Source: an uncultured Clostridia bacterium (GTDB taxonomy: Bacteria > Bacillota > Clostridia > Oscillospirales > Ruminococcaceae). Taken from it: a stretch of 64,000 bases of DNA. Under the pieces are notes generated by a model that ran no database searches, was not told the origin of the DNA, and worked only from the letters and a program-made list of their open reading frames with translations. This document shows positions 1 to 8,338 of this stretch, in pieces. A program made the translations under genes and the position numbers. The first letter of the stretch is position 1. The number at the start of each line of letters is the position of its first letter. Location: positions 1 to 64,000 of the forward strand of contig CANQFZ010000006.1 in assembly GCA_947600065.1 (NCBI GenBank). Reading direction: 5' to 3'.

Positions 1-399
1 TGAGCGGGGAAGTGCTTTCAGTATGAAAAAACCTTAGAGCGGGAATGAATACTGTATACTGTCAACTGCCGACAGGCGCCGTAATTTTGCTGAGCAAAGC
101 GAAGCAAAATTGCGAGCGGAGCGAGTAGGCGTGAGCGAAGCTCACGCAACGGCGCCGTTTGAGCGGTGGGTGTGGCTTGGGGCAGAAGATGGTGAGAGCG
201 TGAGAACTGCTTTTGGTTTTGTGCCTTTAAGCCAAATCCACGAAATAACGAGCCGACAACTTTCCCGTACCCCCTGCCAAAAAACGTTTCAGTCCGATAA
301 CAATCTAATAATGTCTGCGCTAGCAGACACAATAACTGACTACTGTCCACTGACAGCGGTCCGTCGAAGTAAAGTCAACCAACGGTCAACCAACAACCC
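1..399. repeat. Intergenic region with dispersed repeat copy
   Basis: No convincing gene is visible here. The segment from about 47 to 300 is a diverged copy, in the opposite orientation, of the segment at about 5840-6055. Both share a TACTGTCAACTGCC / GACAGGCGCCG block, then a GGCGCCG...GAGCGG block, then a CTTTTGGTTTTG-GCCTTT--G-CAAATCCACG block and an ACAACTTT block. The short reading frames that cross it give low-complexity translations and look like by-products of the repeat. Confidence 0.6.
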
Positions 400-1992
400 T
401 TATTCCCTCGCGTACTTTTCCATTATCCTGACCGCTGTCTTCACGCCGTCGACTGCCGCCGACATTATGCCGCCTGCATAGCCTGCGCCCTCTCCGCAGG
501 GGTAGAGGTTTTCGATAGAAAGCGCTTCTCCGAGGTCGTTTCGCGGAATACGAACGGGCGAGGAGCTTCGCGTTTCAATTGCAGTGAGAACGCTGTCGTT
601 GTCCGAAAAGCCCTTTATTTTCCGATCAAATTGCCTTATCCCTTCGGCAAGACTGTCGGAAATGTATTCGGGGAACAGTTCGCGAAAATCCGCGCTTTCT
701 ATTCCTAAAGGATAAGTCGGAGTTACCTTTCCGAGCGAGAAAGCGCCGCTTTCGCCGATAAATTCGCGCGTCAGCATAGCGGGCGCTCTGCCCGTGGATT
801 TTCCGAGAGCAAACGCCTTTTCTTCCAGCCTGTGCACAAAGTCAATTCCCGAAAGCGGGTTTTTCGGGTCGTCAAAATCATCGGGCGTTACGGATACCAA
901 AACCGCGCTGTTGGCGTTTTGCCCCGCACGGTCAAAGTTGCTCATGCCGTTTGTGAGAACAGTTCCCGCGCTGTTCTGCGAGGCTACGACATACCCTCCG
1001 GGACACATACAGAACGTATAGACCCCGCGCCCGTTTATATGACAGGACAGCGCGTATTCCGCAGGCGGCAGGGCAGGGTCTCCCGCAAATTTCCCGTACA
1101 GCGCATTGTCAATGTCCGATTGTAAGTGTTCAATTCTTGCGCCCACGGAAAACGCTTTCGGCACAAGCTCGATCCCGCTTTTCAAAAGCTCCGAAAACGT
1201 ATCGTGCGCCGAGTGTCCGAGCGCAAGCACAAGCGCCCCGCACGGTATCTCCTCGCCGTTTACAAATATCGAACTGAGCTTTCCGCTTTTGATATTGAGC
1301 CTTTCAACGGGCGACAAAAACCTAACCTCGCCGCCAAGCTCGATTATTCTGTTGCGGAGATTTACTACGACATTTCTCAGCTTGTCCGTTCCGATATGCG
1401 GTTTAGCCTTTGTCAGAATTTCAACGGGCGCGCCGAACTCCGCGAATTTTTCCAGAACTCTTGTACAAAGCGGGTCGTTTATCCTTGTCGTCAGTTTTCC
1501 GTCAGAAAATGTCCCCGCTCCGCCCTCGCCGAATTGAACGTTCGCGCTTTCGTTTAATTTTCCACCGTTCCAAAAGCTTTCGACGGCAGCTATCCTCTCG
1601 TCCATTCTTGCTCCACGCTCGAAGACAACAGGCTTATACCCGAACTCGCACAGCGTAAGCGCGCAGAACATTCCCGCAGGTCCGAAGCCCGCGATACAGA
1701 TATTGCCCGAAAGCGGTTTGCTTCCGTTTTTTACGGTCAATTTTTTGTTTTCATACTGTCTTACGTTCGGATATTTTTTTTCAAGCTCCGCTTCTTTATC
1801 GCTGTTGTAAAGCTCGATAAATACCGAACTTACAAAAGTTATCTCGCTGTGCCTTGCGTCAACCGAAGTCTTGTAGAGCTTTGCGCTTTTTATCTCCGAA
1901 GTCGAGAGCCTTAAACGCGCGAGAGCCTTTCCGACCGCTTTTTCGCGCGGCTCGGAAAGGCTTGTTTTAATTTGTGAAACAATAACCGCCAT
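400..1992 (-). CDS. FAD-dependent oxidoreductase, COG2509-like
   Basis: A 530-residue NAD(P)/FAD-dependent protein of the uncharacterised COG2509 family. An N-terminal domain of about 90 residues precedes a Rossmann dinucleotide-binding motif GFGPAGMF at 102-109. A family-typical GEGGAGTFSDGKL stretch follows, and a second flavin-contacting segment (PCGEGAGYAGGIMSAA) lies near the C-terminus at about 500. The substrate is unknown for the family. The ATG overlaps the stop codon of the YbbR gene (TAATG), so it is the third gene of a cdaA-cdaR-COG2509 operon. Family placement is confident; physiological role is not assigned. Confidence 0.85.
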   Translation of the reverse strand: MAVIVSQIKTSLSEPREKAVGKALARLRLSTSEIKSAKLYKTSVDARHSEITFVSSVFIELYNSDKEAELEKKYPNVRQYENKKLTVKNGSKPLSGNICIAGFGPAGMFCALTLCEFGYKPVVFERGARMDERIAAVESFWNGGKLNESANVQFGEGGAGTFSDGKLTTRINDPLCTRVLEKFAEFGAPVEILTKAKPHIGTDKLRNVVVNLRNRIIELGGEVRFLSPVERLNIKSGKLSSIFVNGEEIPCGALVLALGHSAHDTFSELLKSGIELVPKAFSVGARIEHLQSDIDNALYGKFAGDPALPPAEYALSCHINGRGVYTFCMCPGGYVVASQNSAGTVLTNGMSNFDRAGQNANSAVLVSVTPDDFDDPKNPLSGIDFVHRLEEKAFALGKSTGRAPAMLTREFIGESGAFSLGKVTPTYPLGIESADFRELFPEYISDSLAEGIRQFDRKIKGFSDNDSVLTAIETRSSSPVRIPRNDLGEALSIENLYPCGEGAGYAGGIMSAAVDGVKTAVRIMEKYARE

Positions 1993-3257
1993 TATTCGCT
2001 TTCCTTTTGCGTCGCTCTTATTGTCACTTTATATTCTCCCGATATCCAGCATTTCTGGTTTTCGCCTTTGAGCCGGGCAGTTACGGTGATGTCCTGTGAA
2101 CCTTCTCTTAGTGAAACTCCCAAAAGATCCGCATTTACTATGATGTCATTTCCCGAAATTCCCGCCAGAACATCGGACGGACCTACAACGGTAAAGTTTA
2201 TGTTGCGCGTTGTAAGTGAGATGTTATAATTATCGGGAGCGTTTGTAATTACTATATTTTCCGTTTTTACGGGAATGCTGAGCGTTCCGTAATTCTCGGT
2301 TTTCCATTCGACCGTCACGCTGTTGTTTCCCGAAAGGTTTTTGTATCCTTCGGGCAGGGGAATGGTGAAATAGGTCTTTCCAAGGCTTATGTCGGAGAGA
2401 TTTATCGTGCCTATATCCAGCTTGCTTAAATTGTCAATAAGATTTCCCGGTGCCGCAACAATTATAGAAGAAGGCTGTATCTCATATTTAAGGCTGTCTA
2501 TGTCGAAATTGTCGGGATAATTTATTACAATATTCAGCGGCAGCTCTTTTTGCCTGTAGATAGGTATGTCCACAGTAACATTTTCAGTCGAGAATTTCAG
2601 CCCGTCTGCGATTATCCTCGAACCGTTCTCACCGTAAATAATAAGCTCGCTGTTTGTCTGGAGCGATTCGGTAAGCTCGCCGTGATATCCCGAACGCGCT
2701 TCGACTTTTGTTATTTTGTCTATAACAGACGCCGAGCCTGTTATCATTATCTTATCGGGTGAAGTCGTTATATCTCCCGCATAGTATCCTTCGGGCAGGC
2801 TTATATCGGGAGCTGTTCCTTCTATCTCAAATTCCTTTGATATTATCTCATCTACCGTTAGAGTTATCATCATAGGCTCTTGAAAGCTTATGCTGTAATC
2901 GACATTTGATTTTGAGTAAACATTCAGCGGCAGCGTATAAGTGCCCGCCGAACGCACCGTTGACAGATCTATCGAAGAATAAAAATCGCTCGCTCTAAGT
3001 CCGCTTATATCATAGCGTTTTCCTTCTATCCTAATATCTACAAGTTCCTTTACCGCGTCAACTATTTCAAGGTTATTCTGTACCATAAAATCGGTCGGCT
3101 GCGTTTCAATGGCTATCCCCGAAATTTCCGTTTCTATCATCGGAAATACCTGTATAGAAACGACTATCCAGAAAGCCGCCGCAAGTATAAACGCAATAAT
3201 AAGCGTTTTGTAGTTGCGTTTTAAGTCGCCCAGAAAGTTGAACAACAAATTCTTCAT
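1992..3257 (-). CDS. cdaR: YbbR-domain protein, CdaA regulator CdaR
   Basis: A 421-residue protein with one N-terminal membrane helix at about 14-35 and a long extracytoplasmic part of repeated YbbR domains: beta-rich units with PTDFMV..N.LEIV-, DISLPEGYYAGDI- and GTINLSDISLGKTYFTIPLPEGY-like segments. In Bacillota, YbbR proteins bind the membrane diadenylate cyclase CdaA and tune its activity. An AGGAGG ribosome site precedes the ATG, and the gene starts 18 nt after cdaA. The usual third partner, glmM, is not here; an FAD protein follows instead. The assignment rests on domain type and on the cdaA neighbour. Confidence 0.88.
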   Translation of the reverse strand: MKNLLFNFLGDLKRNYKTLIIAFILAAAFWIVVSIQVFPMIETEISGIAIETQPTDFMVQNNLEIVDAVKELVDIRIEGKRYDISGLRASDFYSSIDLSTVRSAGTYTLPLNVYSKSNVDYSISFQEPMMITLTVDEIISKEFEIEGTAPDISLPEGYYAGDITTSPDKIMITGSASVIDKITKVEARSGYHGELTESLQTNSELIIYGENGSRIIADGLKFSTENVTVDIPIYRQKELPLNIVINYPDNFDIDSLKYEIQPSSIIVAAPGNLIDNLSKLDIGTINLSDISLGKTYFTIPLPEGYKNLSGNNSVTVEWKTENYGTLSIPVKTENIVITNAPDNYNISLTTRNINFTVVGPSDVLAGISGNDIIVNADLLGVSLREGSQDITVTARLKGENQKCWISGEYKVTIRATQKESE

Positions 3258-3275
3258 TTTCCGTTACCTCCTTTG

Positions 3276-4139
3276 TTATTCCTTCGAGCGTTTCTGTTTC
3301 TTCTTTTCCGAAGACGCTCCGGGCATATACTTTCTCAAAACGGAAATAAGGCTGTCCTTTGAGAGGTCGCGCGAAAGCTGACCGTCCAGCGCAACGGAGA
3401 TGTTTCCCGTTTCTTCGGATACCACAACAACCAGCGCGTCGGAGTTTTCGCTCATTCCGACGGCGGCTCTGTGTCTTGAGCCTAAGTCGGTCGAAAGATA
3501 CTGGTCTTTCTGGGTATTAGGAAGAAAACAGCCCGCCGCAAATATCCTGTTGTCGCGGATAATTACCGCACCGTCATGGAGAGGCGCTTTGTTATAAAAG
3601 ATGTTGCAGAAAAGCTCGGGCTCACATTCGGCGTTTATAATGCTCGTGGTTTCCTTTTCGATTATGTCGCCGAGTTTAGTAGAGCGTTCAATTACAATAA
3701 GCGCGCCCGTTTTGGATTCGTGAAGTCTCTGACAGGCGTCCGCTATGCCGTTTATTGCTCTCTCGCGCACGGAAGTATTGCCCGCGATTTTTTCGACAGA
3801 CTGCGCAAAGGTCGTAACCCTTGTTCCTCCGACTTTTTCAAGTATTCTTCTGAGCTCGGGCTGAAATACTATCATAAGCGCGATAATTCCGACCTGCAAG
3901 AAGTTGTTGAAAAGAAAGCTCATAGCCTTCAGCTGGAAGATCTGCACGAGAAAATAAAGTATAACGACTATCAGTATGCCTTTTAAAAGCTGCATGGCTC
4001 TTGTTTCGCGCATCAGCTTTATGATGTAGTATACGAAAAACGTAAGTATAAGGATATCCAGAACGTCAAAGAAGTTTATAGACTGAACTATCTTTATGAA
4101 ATTTCTGAATATATCCTTTACATATTCAACTGCTTCCAA
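3276..4139 (-). CDS. cdaA: Diadenylate cyclase CdaA
   Basis: A 287-residue membrane enzyme that makes cyclic di-AMP from two ATP. Three hydrophobic segments lie at about 27-40, 52-70 and 76-92, followed by a DAC (DisA_N) domain with the two signature motifs, DGA at 189-191 (LHDGAVII) and GSRHRAA at 220-226. The C-terminus is Lys-rich. The start is a TTG preceded by AAAGGAGAGG; no better ATG exists in frame. c-di-AMP controls turgor and cell-wall homeostasis in Bacillota. The operon with cdaR is the standard arrangement. Confidence 0.95.
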   Translation of the reverse strand: MEAVEYVKDIFRNFIKIVQSINFFDVLDILILTFFVYYIIKLMRETRAMQLLKGILIVVILYFLVQIFQLKAMSFLFNNFLQVGIIALMIVFQPELRRILEKVGGTRVTTFAQSVEKIAGNTSVRERAINGIADACQRLHESKTGALIVIERSTKLGDIIEKETTSIINAECEPELFCNIFYNKAPLHDGAVIIRDNRIFAAGCFLPNTQKDQYLSTDLGSRHRAAVGMSENSDALVVVVSEETGNISVALDGQLSRDLSKDSLISVLRKYMPGASSEKKKQKRSKE

Positions 4140-4154
4140 TGTCCTCTCCTTTCT

Positions 4155-4174
4155 CAGACTGTATATACAGCCTG
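4155..4174. repeat. Short imperfect palindrome upstream of cdaA
   Basis: CAGACTGTATATACAGCCTG is an imperfect inverted repeat. Its arms resemble the closing stem (CAGRCTG) of the structured element found at 29972-30092 and 53328-53482, without the interior. It lies in the short gap between the DegV gene and cdaA and may be a deletion footprint or an unrelated operator. Confidence 0.3.
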
Positions 4175-4230
4175 AATTTTGAGGCTTTTTACAGCTTCTA
4201 TTTTGTACCGTTATGCCGTTAAGGCAACTT

Positions 4231-5109
4231 TCAGTTCAGAGCGTGGTCTTTTGACTTTATAAACACGCCGATGAAATCGGGACCCGCGTTACAGCTTACG
4301 ACAACGCCGCACTTGCTCACATAAGCGGGCGGGTAGCCTATCTTTTTCGTCAGCTTTTCAATAAGCTCCTTTTCAAGCTCGGGGCGCGTTGTTGTTACAA
4401 GACAGTAGGGCGTAGAGGGTATCATTCTCGAAGAAACCGTTTCGACTGCCGTATCTATAATAGCCTTTTCGCCGCGCGCCTTTTTAAGTACCGCCGTAAC
4501 TTCCGCATGAAGCATTATCAGCGGCTTCAGCCCCATAAGCTCGCCAAGGAACGACTTTGCCGCGGAAATTCTTCCCGACTTTTTCATATGCTTCAGCCCG
4601 AAGCCTACGATAAACGCCTCGGAATGTTCCGCCCAGTCCTCGAGATATGCAACAACGCTTTCGGTGCTTTGCCCCTCGCTAAGCTTCTTGCAGGCTTCGA
4701 TTATGGGATAGCCGTAATGAATGGAATAATTTTTCGAGTCGACGTTGTAGATTTTGAGGTCTTTAAGCTCTTCTTTTACATTTTCCGCCGCAAGAACCGA
4801 CTGCGAAAAAGTCTGCGAGCCCGCGCCGTCAATTACGTCTACGATTATCTCCCTCGCGCCGTCTGCATACAGCTCGCGGTATTTTTCCTCGAACTGGAGC
4901 CGGGTTATCTGCGAGTGCTTCGGGATTTCCTCTTGTTCTTGGAGAATTTTATAGATCTCCTCCTCGGTTATCTCTTTTCTGTCGAGATATTCTTTGCCCT
5001 GTACGGTCACGACAAACGGCATTATCGTAAGGTATCTTTCCCATTCCTTTTCGGATTCGCGGGTGATGTCACAGCCGCTGTCGGTGATTATTCTTACTTT
5101 TTCGCTCAT
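4231..5109 (-). CDS. DegV family fatty-acid-binding protein
   Basis: A 292-residue DegV protein. It opens with VRIITDSGCDI, the family N-terminal strand and helix, and carries GFGLKHMKKSGRISAAKSF, the second signature. DegV (FakB-like) proteins bind a fatty acid that is phosphorylated by a separate kinase (FakA), feeding exogenous fatty acids into phospholipid synthesis; no kinase gene is in this window. The start chosen is the ATG at 5109, seven to nine bases after GAAAGGA; the frame is also open to a TTG at 5127, but that codon lies upstream of this ribosome site. Confidence 0.88.
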   Translation of the reverse strand: MSEKVRIITDSGCDITRESEKEWERYLTIMPFVVTVQGKEYLDRKEITEEEIYKILQEQEEIPKHSQITRLQFEEKYRELYADGAREIIVDVIDGAGSQTFSQSVLAAENVKEELKDLKIYNVDSKNYSIHYGYPIIEACKKLSEGQSTESVVAYLEDWAEHSEAFIVGFGLKHMKKSGRISAAKSFLGELMGLKPLIMLHAEVTAVLKKARGEKAIIDTAVETVSSRMIPSTPYCLVTTTRPELEKELIEKLTKKIGYPPAYVSKCGVVVSCNAGPDFIGVFIKSKDHALN

Positions 5110-5243
5110 AATTTTAATTCCTTTCAAATAATTATTTTTTTGTTCAATTTATTGCTTTCGGGCAATTTATTGCTTGCCAAAAACTTTAAAATTTATGTTC
5201 AACTTATTGCTTTTGGTCAATTTGGCAACTTTGAAAATTGGTG

Positions 5244-5747
5244 TCAATCAACGCTGTTCCAGTCAAATTTAGTGAGCTGACCCTCGTTCTGAAGTTCGGG
5301 AAAATCCCACTGCCTTAAAATCTCGTAGACTGCGATAGCTACGCTGTTCGAGAGATTAAGGCTTCTCAATGTCGGCATCATCGGTATTCTGACACAGCTT
5401 TCTTTGTTATGTAAAAGCAACTCTTCGGGAAGTCCCGCGTCCTCTCTCCCGAACATAATAAAACAGCCGTCGGGATAAGAAACGTCCGAATATCGCTTCT
5501 GCGCTTTCGTTGAGAAAAAGTAGACGGGCTCGCCGTGTTTTGCGAAAAAATCGCTATAGCCGTCATAATACGATATGTCCAGATATTTCCAATAGTCCAG
5601 CCCCGCGCGTTTTAATTGCTTGTCAGTCGGGGAAAACCCCATAGGCTTTATTATATGGAGAGCCGCCCCCGTGACGGCGCAAGTCCGCGCGATATTGCCC
5701 GTATTCTGCGGTATCTGCGGCTCTGCAAGAACAATGTTGAGCTTCAA
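5244..5747 (-). CDS. trmL: tRNA (cytidine(34)-2'-O)-methyltransferase
   Basis: A SPOUT-class enzyme that 2'-O-methylates the wobble base of tRNA-Leu isoacceptors. Knot motifs are visible: NTGNIARTC near the N-terminus, MFGREDAGLPEE in the middle and IPMMPTLRSLNLSNSVAIA near the C-terminus. The start is taken as the TTG giving (M)KLNIVLAEPQIPQNTG, preceded by AGAGAG, for 167 residues, the usual family length. The frame stays open upstream to 6023 but runs through a dispersed repeat, so the longer version is rejected. Confidence 0.85.
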   Translation of the reverse strand: MKLNIVLAEPQIPQNTGNIARTCAVTGAALHIIKPMGFSPTDKQLKRAGLDYWKYLDISYYDGYSDFFAKHGEPVYFFSTKAQKRYSDVSYPDGCFIMFGREDAGLPEELLLHNKESCVRIPMMPTLRSLNLSNSVAIAVYEILRQWDFPELQNEGQLTKFDWNSVD

Positions 5748-6450
5748 TAATATTGTCTCTCTTTCAAATTTTTTTGCTCCAAATTTAAGTATACCATAAA
5801 TAAACAAGTTTTGCAATAGTTTTTTTAAACTTGATATATAATTACTTTTTGTCCGTGTCGGCGCCTGTCGGCAGTTGACAGTAGACGCATTGAACGCTTC
5901 GCGTGCAACGCTGGGTACAGTATGCAGTAACATCCGAAAAGTTGTTCTCTCATTATAGCGTGGATTTGACCGAAAGGCGCAAAACCAAAAGAAGTTCCCC
6001 GCCCGTACCCTCTCCGACACCAAACCACCGTCCCCGCTCGGGCGGCGCCGTGCCCTTTTAGAGGTTAGAAGTTAGAGGTTAGAGGTTAGAATTTGTTTCA
6101 AGCGAAAAACAACTTTTCCTTTTAAACTCTAGCCTCTAGCTTCTTTCTCTAAACTTCAAATAACTTAATCTTTAAAACAACCTTTGATATCTTACCTCTT
6201 ACCTCTTACTTCTTACCTCTAGAAGGGAAACTCTTGTTTTCCCCGCACCCCAGATTCAATGCCGAAGGCATTTAATCTGATGCGCTTCTTTGAAGCGTTA
6301 TTGAGGGAAAACTTTTTTGAAAAAAAGTTTTCCCTCAAGCTCCCTTTCAAAAAACTTTCGTGTCGCCGCCTGTTAGGTCGTTTTAAACGAAAAAGTTGTT
6401 CGCCGCTCGTAACATCTTCTAGCCTCTAGCCTCTAATTTCTAGCTTCTAG
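5748..6450. repeat. Long intergenic mosaic of repeats
   Basis: No gene is seen. From about 5840 to 6055 lies the reverse-oriented partner of the repeat at 47-300, including a CGCATTGAACGCTTCGCG block that recurs inside the structured element at 53.4 kb. Heptamer tracts (AGAGGTT type and its complement) occupy about 6058-6098, 6124-6145, 6190-6225 and 6416-6450. A perfect 18-bp hairpin sits at 6301-6338 within a GAGGGAAAACTTTTTT segment. Confidence 0.6.
6301..6338. repeat. Perfect 18-bp hairpin
   Basis: TTGAGGGAAAACTTTTTT at 6301-6318 is the exact reverse complement of 6321-6338, with a two-base loop. It lies in a gene-free gap between two divergent genes. The length and perfection of the arms suggest a dispersed repeat rather than an ordinary terminator. 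Confidence 0.6.
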
Positions 6451-6479
6451 TTGACAAAACCGTTTTTCTATGTTAAAAT
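6451..6479 (+). promoter_or_regulatory. Sigma-A-type promoter of the RACo-like gene
   Basis: TTGACA at 6451-6456 and TAAAAT at 6474-6479 with a 17-base spacer, about 50 bases before the start codon and directly after a heptamer repeat tract. Confidence 0.6.
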
Positions 6480-6527
6480 TTTAATGTACTACGTAAAAGG
6501 TTGAAATAGTAATTAAAGGAATTGCAG

Positions 6528-7601
6528 ATGTTAAATAATATACACGCTTCAAGCATAAAATACCGCAGCGAAAGAAGCTCGGATATAGCCTTTGCCTGCG
6601 ATATAACGGCAAACTCGGCGGTGGTAGAACTGTTCGATATCGCGCTTCGCCGCCCTTATTCAAGAACTGCGATCTACGGCATTAGACCAACTTCGGACAA
6701 TATCGCCGAAACAATGCGCCGACTTTCGGCGACTGCATTAAGAAGCGCGGGAGTTCCGTCCTCGGCAATAAAAGGAGCGGTCTTTTCCGCAGGACTTCAT
6801 ATCTCCGACAGTCTCGAACAGGAGCTTTCTCCGAGCGATTTGGGGTTGTTGCCCGAAACCGAGATCATGTTCGTTCCGTACATTTCCGCAAGACTTAGCG
6901 GTAGATTTACGGCGGCGCTGCTTACTGTGCCCGTTGGCGATCTGCTTGCGGTTGACATAGGGAGCAGCCTTTGCGTTGCGGAAAAATGCGGAGGAACACT
7001 AAGGTGCGCGGGATTTTCACTTTCGGGCGCATTCGACGGGACGGCTTTAGAAAGCGGAATGCCCGCAGAAAACGGTGCAATAGACGCCGTACGCAGGGAA
7101 AAGGGCGGCGCGATAGAATATGAGGTTGTCGGCGACGCCGACAGCATCGGCATCTCTCCCGCGGGAGCGGTCTGCGCGGCAAAGATCATGCTTTCCGAGG
7201 GGATAATCGACGAGGACGGCATTATGACCGACCGCGACCTTTTTGCCATTGGAGAGGACTTTTTCATCTCGCAGAGCGATATCCGCGCGATACAGTCCGA
7301 CAAAGCAAAGTGCGCTTCGGTCTTTGAGCTTTTTGCAGGGGAAAAGCTGTACCTTTCGGGAGCGCCTTTTGCAAACGACGAGGGCTTTCGCGCAATGGCG
7401 GCAATCGGCGCTGTACCGAAAAAGAACGTGAGCTTCTGCGGAAATTCGGCGCTTCGCGGCGCGGAAAATTATCTTCTCTCGGAAAAATTTCGAGAAAATG
7501 CGCGCGAGATAACAGCTAATGCCGAGGATATTTCGGAAATGCTCGAAGATAAAATTGATATGAAATATTTTGAACATCTGAGCTTTGGAAAAGTGTTATA
7601 A
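6528..7601 (+). CDS. RACo-like ASKHA-domain protein lacking the ferredoxin domain
   Basis: A 357-residue protein resembling the C-terminal actin-like ATPase part (DUF4445) of RACo, the reductive activator of corrinoid proteins. The family pattern is visible in order: FVPYISARLSGRF (about 118-130), LLAVDIGSSLCVAEK (the phosphate-1-like loop), AGFSLSGAFDGTALESGMPAE, IGISPAGAVCAAKIMLSEGIIDE, ISQSDIRAIQSDKA, and LYLSGAPF. True RACo has an N-terminal [2Fe-2S] domain and linker; here the protein begins directly with the first ASKHA strand (DIAFACDITANSAVVELFD) and has no Cys cluster. No corrinoid or methyltransferase gene is adjacent. The ATG at 6528 follows AAAGGA by seven bases. The family link is inferred from motifs only, and the function is unknown. 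Confidence 0.6.
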   Translation: MLNNIHASSIKYRSERSSDIAFACDITANSAVVELFDIALRRPYSRTAIYGIRPTSDNIAETMRRLSATALRSAGVPSSAIKGAVFSAGLHISDSLEQELSPSDLGLLPETEIMFVPYISARLSGRFTAALLTVPVGDLLAVDIGSSLCVAEKCGGTLRCAGFSLSGAFDGTALESGMPAENGAIDAVRREKGGAIEYEVVGDADSIGISPAGAVCAAKIMLSEGIIDEDGIMTDRDLFAIGEDFFISQSDIRAIQSDKAKCASVFELFAGEKLYLSGAPFANDEGFRAMAAIGAVPKKNVSFCGNSALRGAENYLLSEKFRENAREITANAEDISEMLEDKIDMKYFEHLSFGKVL

Positions 7602-7630
7602 AAAAATTTGTTAGATTTCTATAAAAGTAC

Positions 7631-7659
7631 TTGATTTTTTTTATCAATAGTGTTATAAT
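7631..7659 (+). promoter_or_regulatory. Sigma-A promoter of rplS
   Basis: TTGATT at 7631-7636, a 17-base spacer and TATAAT at 7654-7659. It would start a transcript near 7666, leaving a leader of about 230 bases before rplS. Confidence 0.7.
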
Positions 7660-7665
7660 AATTAG

Positions 7666-7889
7666 GCATTTGGTATCCGTTGGGATAATTGTGCCTTGTG
7701 GCAGATATTATAAAAATGCCGCAAAAGTACAGCTCTCGGCGTGTGTTTAATGCAGAGAAGAAATTCTCAACATTAAAAAACGGATAGTCCGCTGAACATA
7801 AAAAGGAAAGAACCTTTTGCGGATAGTTCCTGCTTATTTGCAGGCGGCGCGGGATAAGCCCTGTTCAAGAATATTCGAAAATCATCAGG
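7666..7889 (+). ncRNA. Long rplS leader, possible L19 autoregulatory leader
   Basis: The region between the promoter and the rplS ribosome site has no reading frame and contains GC-rich arms and repeated motifs (GGTATCC/GGATAG, TTGCGGATAG). Bacillota rplS genes often carry a conserved L19 leader involved in autogenous control. That this one belongs to the family is inferred from position; I did not match the consensus. Confidence 0.4.
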
Positions 7890-7897
7890 AGGAAGAA

Positions 7898-8239
7898 ATG
7901 GACGCACTGAAAATCATTGAGCAGAGCAGTATGAAAGAAGCTGCTCCCAAAATCGAGGTAGGAGACCTGGTAAAGGTTTATGTTCGCATTAAAGAAGGCG
8001 ACAAGAGCCGTATCCAGATGTTCGAGGGAACTGTTATCGCCAAAAAGCACGGCGGAGTAAACGAGACCTTTACGGTAAGGCGCGTTGCTCACGGCTGCGG
8101 CGTTGAGAGAGTTTTCCCGCTTCATTCTCCGTCAGTGGACAAAGTAGAGGTAGTCAGAAACGGTAAAGTCCGCAGAGCAAAGCTTTATTATCTGCGCGAC
8201 AGAGTCGGAAAGGCTGCAAAAGTTAAGTCCAAAGTCTAA
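7898..8239 (+). CDS. rplS: 50S ribosomal protein L19
   Basis: A 113-residue L19 located at the interface of the large and small ribosomal subunits. Diagnostic blocks are [53 protein letters not shown] and [19 protein letters not shown]. Length is normal. The ATG at 7898 follows AGGAGGAAGAA; the frame is open further upstream but that part is leader RNA. It heads the run rplS-lepB-rbgA-rnhB-yraN, a common order in Bacillota. Confidence 0.97.
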   Translation: MDALKIIEQSSMKEAAPKIEVGDLVKVYVRIKEGDKSRIQMFEGTVIAKKHGGVNETFTVRRVAHGCGVERVFPLHSPSVDKVEVVRNGKVRRAKLYYLRDRVGKAAKVKSKV

Positions 8240-8240
8240 G

Positions 8241-8301
8241 CCGACGGATATCCGTCGGGAGAGCGCATTCGGCGAGGTTGTGCCTGTGATAAGGCATAAT
8301 C
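8241..8301 (+). promoter_or_regulatory. Two hairpins between rplS and lepB
   Basis: A perfect 18-base palindrome (CCGACGGATATCCGTCGG, 8241-8258) is followed by a stem GAGGTTGTGCC / GGCATAATCTC at about 8274-8300 that pairs fully if G-U pairs are allowed. Neither is followed by a T-run, so they are more likely mRNA-processing or stabilising hairpins than terminators. Confidence 0.45.
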
Positions 8302-8338
8302 TCCGCGCCTGCGCTTAAAACGCGAAAAGAGTTGTGCT

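Noticed and set aside
5748-6023. N-terminal extension of the trmL frame and short frames across the same segment
   Set aside because: The translated part lies in a dispersed repeat, has no ribosome site and extends the protein well beyond family length.
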